64,000 nt of DNA from contig NZ_CP138632.1 in the NCBI RefSeq assembly GCF_036456085.1, positions 1,283,001 to 1,347,000 of the forward strand, in the 5' to 3' direction. The translations under genes and the position numbers were made by a program. How positions within the stretch are numbered: position 1 is the first letter of the stretch; each line of letters opens with the position of its first letter. Below are positions 60,783 through 64,000 of the stretch, one piece after another. The notes under the pieces are model-generated. The model was not told the DNA's origin. It ran no database searches and saw only the letters and a program-made list of their open reading frames with translations. Source of the DNA: Veillonella parvula (lineage in GTDB: Bacteria; Bacillota; Negativicutes; Veillonellales; Veillonellaceae).

Positions 60783-62174
60783 TTATACTCGACCTTCGTT
60801 AGGATTATTGTATGCATCCTTATCGATGGTTCCCATAATTTTGTCTACTACCAAAGCATTTGTTAATGACCCAGATACGTTCAAACATGTACGTCCCATG
60901 TCAATCAATGGATCGATAGCTAAAATTGGGCTAATGGAGGTGAAGTACGCTCCAAGTCCTGTACCACTAAGGGATACAGATGCCGCCATTGTAGCCGTAC
61001 CTGGCACGCCTGCGATACCAACAGAACCAATAGCAATAACGATAACACTCATGATATACATAGTCATATCGAATGGAATATTGGCTACATTAGAAATGTA
61101 AACAACAACAAGTGCAGGGAATACGCCGGCACAACCTTGCATGCCCGCAGTAGTACCGAAGGAAGCTACCGTATTAGCCGTTGTAGCATTTACGCCAAGA
61201 CGTTTTGTCAAGGTCTCTACAGTTAATGGCAATACCCCCATCGAAGAACGAGAAGTAAACGCCAATAAGAGTGGTGCTTTCGCTTTCTTGAAGTATGTAA
61301 TCGGATTGTAGCCAAAGCTAGTAATCAAGATTGCTTGTACAACAAACATAATCAAAAGACCAACGTAAAGCAATACTACGAACAAGCCCATATCAAGAAT
61401 AGCTTGTACACCGCGTGTTGCCAATGTAGAAGCTAACAAAGCAACTACACCATATGGCATAAGACCAATGATGAAATCAGCTACCCAAGAAATCAATTGG
61501 TGAAGTTCATCAAATAGTTTTGTGAACACCTCCATAGAGTTTGTCCCTGTTTGTTTTAACAGACGAGCTACGCTACCCAAAATAATTGCAAATACAACAA
61601 TGCCGATAACATTTGTTTCAGCAGCCGCTTGAATTGGATTGCTTGGAATTAGTGCTCGGAATGTGTCAACCATAGGTTTGATTTCACGAATCTTCTTACC
61701 AGATTCAACAATATCAAAACCTTGACCTAAACCGAAGGCATTCCCCAAAATTAGGCCGACTATAGCAGCAACGGCTACCATGCCGAGATTTGTAGAAATC
61801 ATAGCAACTACTAACTTTTTAAGGTTAGCACCTGCCTCCATGTGCAAAATAACGTGAACAATAGAGATAAAAACGATAGGAATAACAAGCATGCGGATTA
61901 AGTCGATGAAACCGCCCCCTACGAGAGAGAACCACTTTGTACTTTCCTTGATGTAAACCACTTTGGATGGATCATCAGGGAAGCCTGCAATAATTTGGAC
62001 CGCTATACCAAGTACGGCACCAGCAATAGTACCAATAATAACAAGATTACCGAAGGATGTGCCCTTGCGTTGCAATACATAAATACCAATTAACACGAGC
62101 ACAAACACCGCGATAATACCAATACTTAGTGGATTGCTTAACATGAGGTAATCTGTAAAGAATGGAATATTCAT
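60783..62174 (-). CDS. Cation:amino acid symporter, TcyP-like (cystine uptake)
   Basis: A 463-residue member of the dicarboxylate/amino acid:cation symporter family. Its N-terminal architecture, with an extra leading membrane segment (IGIIAVFVLVLIGIYVLQRKG) and the following KVVYIKESTKWFSLVGGGFIDL, matches the TcyP cystine-uptake subgroup. The reentrant-loop motif TSRSSMGVLPLTVETL near 296-311 and FGTTAGMQGCAGVFPALVV near 324-342 are as in that subgroup. It faces no partner proteins, as these are single-chain carriers. It probably supplies cystine or a related sulfur amino acid; this fits the adjacent sulfite reductase but is inferred. The start has AGAGGTG upstream. Confidence 0.82.
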   Translation of the reverse strand: MNIPFFTDYLMLSNPLSIGIIAVFVLVLIGIYVLQRKGTSFGNLVIIGTIAGAVLGIAVQIIAGFPDDPSKVVYIKESTKWFSLVGGGFIDLIRMLVIPIVFISIVHVILHMEAGANLKKLVVAMISTNLGMVAVAAIVGLILGNAFGLGQGFDIVESGKKIREIKPMVDTFRALIPSNPIQAAAETNVIGIVVFAIILGSVARLLKQTGTNSMEVFTKLFDELHQLISWVADFIIGLMPYGVVALLASTLATRGVQAILDMGLFVVLLYVGLLIMFVVQAILITSFGYNPITYFKKAKAPLLLAFTSRSSMGVLPLTVETLTKRLGVNATTANTVASFGTTAGMQGCAGVFPALVVVYISNVANIPFDMTMYIMSVIVIAIGSVGIAGVPGTATMAASVSLSGTGLGAYFTSISPILAIDPLIDMGRTCLNVSGSLTNALVVDKIMGTIDKDAYNNPNEGRV

Positions 62175-62299
62175 AATACACCTCTTTAATTCATATCACA
62201 ACAATAGGTTATGAACTTAGTATAGCATATATCGAAAAAAATACAAGTACAATATTTAATTTTTGATAACATTTAATGTATTCTGTAATATATGCACCA

Positions 62300-62330
62300 A
62301 AAGGCGATTTTCTAAAAGAAAATCGCCTTT
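62300..62330 (-). terminator. Terminator of the lut operon
   Basis: AAAGGCGATTTTCT (62300-62313), three-base loop, AGAAAATCGCCTTT (62317-62330): a perfect 14-bp stem, 20 bases past the lutC stop. Confidence 0.88.
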
Positions 62331-62349
62331 AGTAAATCTAGCTATTATA

Positions 62350-63078
62350 TTATCTATTAACTAAGATATAGGTTACTTGGATAGGACCATGAGCACCATC
62401 TACAGTTACCAATTCGATATCCGCTGTACGGGACGGACCAGAAATCAAGCAGATATTTGTAGGGAACTTAGCTGGATCGTTATGATACCGTTCAGCCAAA
62501 TGTTCCATTGTTTGTGTCATACGTGGATTAATTGTGTCAGTATACAACACAGCAATATGTGTTGTAGGCAACAAACTAATCACACGGCCAGAATCCTCAC
62601 CAGAAGCTTGTACTACAGTAGCAGTTTCCGCAATACCGCAGTATGGGAATGTAATACCAATATCAGCATTAGCAGTATTAGAAATACATTCTTCACGACC
62701 TTTAGCTGGATCCCATTGGAAGTATGTACGAGTGCCGCCATTATTAGTTGCATCTTGTTCGAACAATTCTTTTAATTTATATTCTTCTACTTCAGGAGAG
62801 CTTGGGAATACAATTTTACCGTTTCCCCAGTCGTCGATAGCTGCCAAAATTGTTTCACCTAGTTTGTCAGGTGTAGTTTCAACGAATTTTGTACCAACAC
62901 GTTGACATTGTTCCTTAAACATTGTCAAAATTTGATCGCGATTCAAATCTTGGAACATAGTTTCTTGAGGACCATGGCTATAATCAAAGCCTTCTACAAA
63001 AGCAGGGCACATTTCTTGATCACGGCCTAATGCACGAGATAAACGTGCAATAAATTGATTACGTTTAGCTACATCCAT
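62350..63078 (-). CDS. lutC: Lactate utilization protein C (LUD domain)
   Basis: A 242-residue protein of the LutC/YkgG family with a LUD (lactate utilisation) domain. Members work with LutA and LutB in oxidation of L-lactate to pyruvate in bacteria lacking the classical flavin enzyme. The C-terminal half carries the family sequence DIGITFPYCGIAETATVV near 138-155 and ISLLPTTHIAVLYTDTINPR near 167-186, ending with CLISGPSRTADIELVTVDGAHGP near 213-235. Its start codon shares a base with the stop of lutB (TAATG), so translation is coupled. Lactate as main carbon source is the hallmark of the presumed host genus. Confidence 0.9.
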   Translation of the reverse strand: MDVAKRNQFIARLSRALGRDQEMCPAFVEGFDYSHGPQETMFQDLNRDQILTMFKEQCQRVGTKFVETTPDKLGETILAAIDDWGNGKIVFPSSPEVEEYKLKELFEQDATNNGGTRTYFQWDPAKGREECISNTANADIGITFPYCGIAETATVVQASGEDSGRVISLLPTTHIAVLYTDTINPRMTQTMEHLAERYHNDPAKFPTNICLISGPSRTADIELVTVDGAHGPIQVTYILVNR

Positions 63079-64000
63079 TATTTTTTCTCCTTCTTCTTGT
63101 TCTTTTCATGTTCAGCATACAAATCACGGAATTTCTTGAATTTCAAGGAACCCAATTCTTTAGATTTAGTCCAACCGTTCATAACTGGAATAGCTTGAGT
63201 CCATTCAGGCATGTTACCCTCTTTATTACTAATTAAGTTCATACCGATAGCACCAGCTTTTGTGCCAAGATCAAATAATGTTGCATTACCAAACATCTTA
63301 GCAGCTGCTGTGAAGATAGCTTCTTCTGCTTTTGGACGAGTCTTTTCAATATCAGCCATGATATGACGGTGCTCCATCAACAATTCATGCAATGGAATAG
63401 CTACTGGACAGTTTTCTGTACATGCACCGCATAATGTAGAAGCATATGGAAGATCGCCGGCTACATCGTAACCTTTGAATAATGGAGTCAATACAGCACC
63501 CATTGGACCTGGATATACAGAACCATATCCATGACCGGAAACGTGACGGTATACAGGACAAATATTCATGCATGCGCCACAACGGATACAACGTAGCATT
63601 TCTTGGAATGTCCCACCCAAGATGCCAGAGCGTCCGTTATCGATAATAATGATATGAGTTTCTTCGGGACCATCAGCTTCACCAGAACGCGCAGGGCCAG
63701 TCATCATGGAGAAGTAGTTAGAAATTTTAGAACCTACTGCAGAACGGTTCAACATTTCCATCATAACATCAAGAGCTTTAAAATCAGGAACAATACGTTC
63801 TGTACCTAAGAAGATCAATTGAGTCTTAGGAATAGAGCTAGCCATACGACCGTTACCTTCGTTGGAAACGATTGTACATGTACCAGATTCAGCAACTGCA
63901 AAGTTACAGCCGTTAACACCTACATCAGCTTTTAAGAAGCGCTCACGTACATAACCGCGTACAAAGTGAGTCATTTCCGTAGGGTTTTCAGTTCCTGTAT
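63078..64000 (-). CDS. lutB: Lactate utilization protein B, iron-sulfur subunit (5' end cut by window)
   Basis: The C-terminal part of LutB/YkgF, an iron-sulfur protein of lactate oxidation. The frame runs past the window end: codons before the ATG at 63974 encode TGTENPTE, so that ATG is internal. Typical LutB is about 470 residues; about 307 are here. Visible are AESGTCTIVSNEGNGR near the fragment's start, the first cluster motif CIRCGACMNICPVY and the second CGACTENCPVAIP, each of the Cys-x2-Cys-x2-Cys-x3-Cys or related type, and a lysine-rich end. The order lutB-lutC suggests lutA lies just beyond the right edge. The stop overlaps the lutC start. Confidence 0.9.
   Translation of the reverse strand, partial: TGTENPTEMTHFVRGYVRERFLKADVGVNGCNFAVAESGTCTIVSNEGNGRMASSIPKTQLIFLGTERIVPDFKALDVMMEMLNRSAVGSKISNYFSMMTGPARSGEADGPEETHIIIIDNGRSGILGGTFQEMLRCIRCGACMNICPVYRHVSGHGYGSVYPGPMGAVLTPLFKGYDVAGDLPYASTLCGACTENCPVAIPLHELLMEHRHIMADIEKTRPKAEEAIFTAAAKMFGNATLFDLGTKAGAIGMNLISNKEGNMPEWTQAIPVMNGWTKSKELGSLKFKKFRDLYAEHEKNKKKEKK

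Overview
The window looks like a chromosomal segment of Veillonella or a close relative (Negativicutes: diderm, anaerobic, AT-rich Firmicutes). This is an inference from gene content: a lutBC lactate-utilisation operon at the right edge, a nearly complete shikimate cluster, lipoproteins and an RND-type adaptor implying an outer membrane, and a Bacillus-like SRP RNA-dnaX-ybaB-recR-bofA block. No rRNA, tRNA, CRISPR array, intact insertion sequence or prophage was recognised.

Layout. 0.35-7.4 kb (minus): DUF389 protein and cobT, a DAACS symporter behind a consensus promoter and a leader terminator, two paralogous membrane proteins, and an iron alcohol dehydrogenase. 7.5-10.1 kb: a polytopic membrane protein and a DUF2806-type gene, meeting at a terminator and a 40-bp palindrome. 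10.7-14.2 kb (plus): class Ia ribonucleotide reductase nrdA and nrdB. 15.7-23 kb (plus): aromatic biosynthesis. A 29-codon leader peptide rich in Tyr/Phe/Trp codons and a strong terminator precede aroF, followed by aroB, aroA, aroC, pheA and a fused aroE-aroK; aroD lies convergently at 23.2-24.0 kb. All seven steps to chorismate plus the branch to phenylpyruvate are therefore present. 24-34 kb: MFS exporter, Rrf2 regulator, NCS2 purine permease, two related secreted proteins, an SRPBCC-MarR-PNPOx operon, an amino-acid permease and a small secreted protein.

34-43.4 kb (minus): CDF metal transporter, then dnaX-ybaB-recR-bofA, a UvrD-type helicase with an embedded DEDDh exonuclease, and an RluA-family synthase carrying two repeat insertions, one of which is a dense array of DnaA-box-like 9-mers. 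The SRP RNA gene sits just upstream of dnaX. 43.4-57.4 kb: glutamate synthase large subunit without an adjacent gltD, a second RluA enzyme plus an Eis-type acetyltransferase, a DUF2156 protein that appears to start at ATT, an orphan periplasmic adaptor, an aldo/keto reductase, azlCD behind a 15-copy 7-bp repeat, a second iron alcohol dehydrogenase and metQ. 57.4-64 kb (minus): ferredoxin-nitroreductase, a 731-bp non-coding region full of nested inverted repeats, a sulfite/nitrite reductase, a TcyP-like symporter and lutC-lutB (lutB cut by the window end).

Most notable: the aroF attenuator, the DnaA-box-like array inside an rluA coding sequence, the paired palindromic elements at 58.36-58.97 kb, the helicase-exonuclease fusion, the ATT start, and the simple-sequence repeats in promoter regions. 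Many starts are given at an internal ATG, GTG or TTG that has a good Shine-Dalgarno sequence rather than at the longest open frame.
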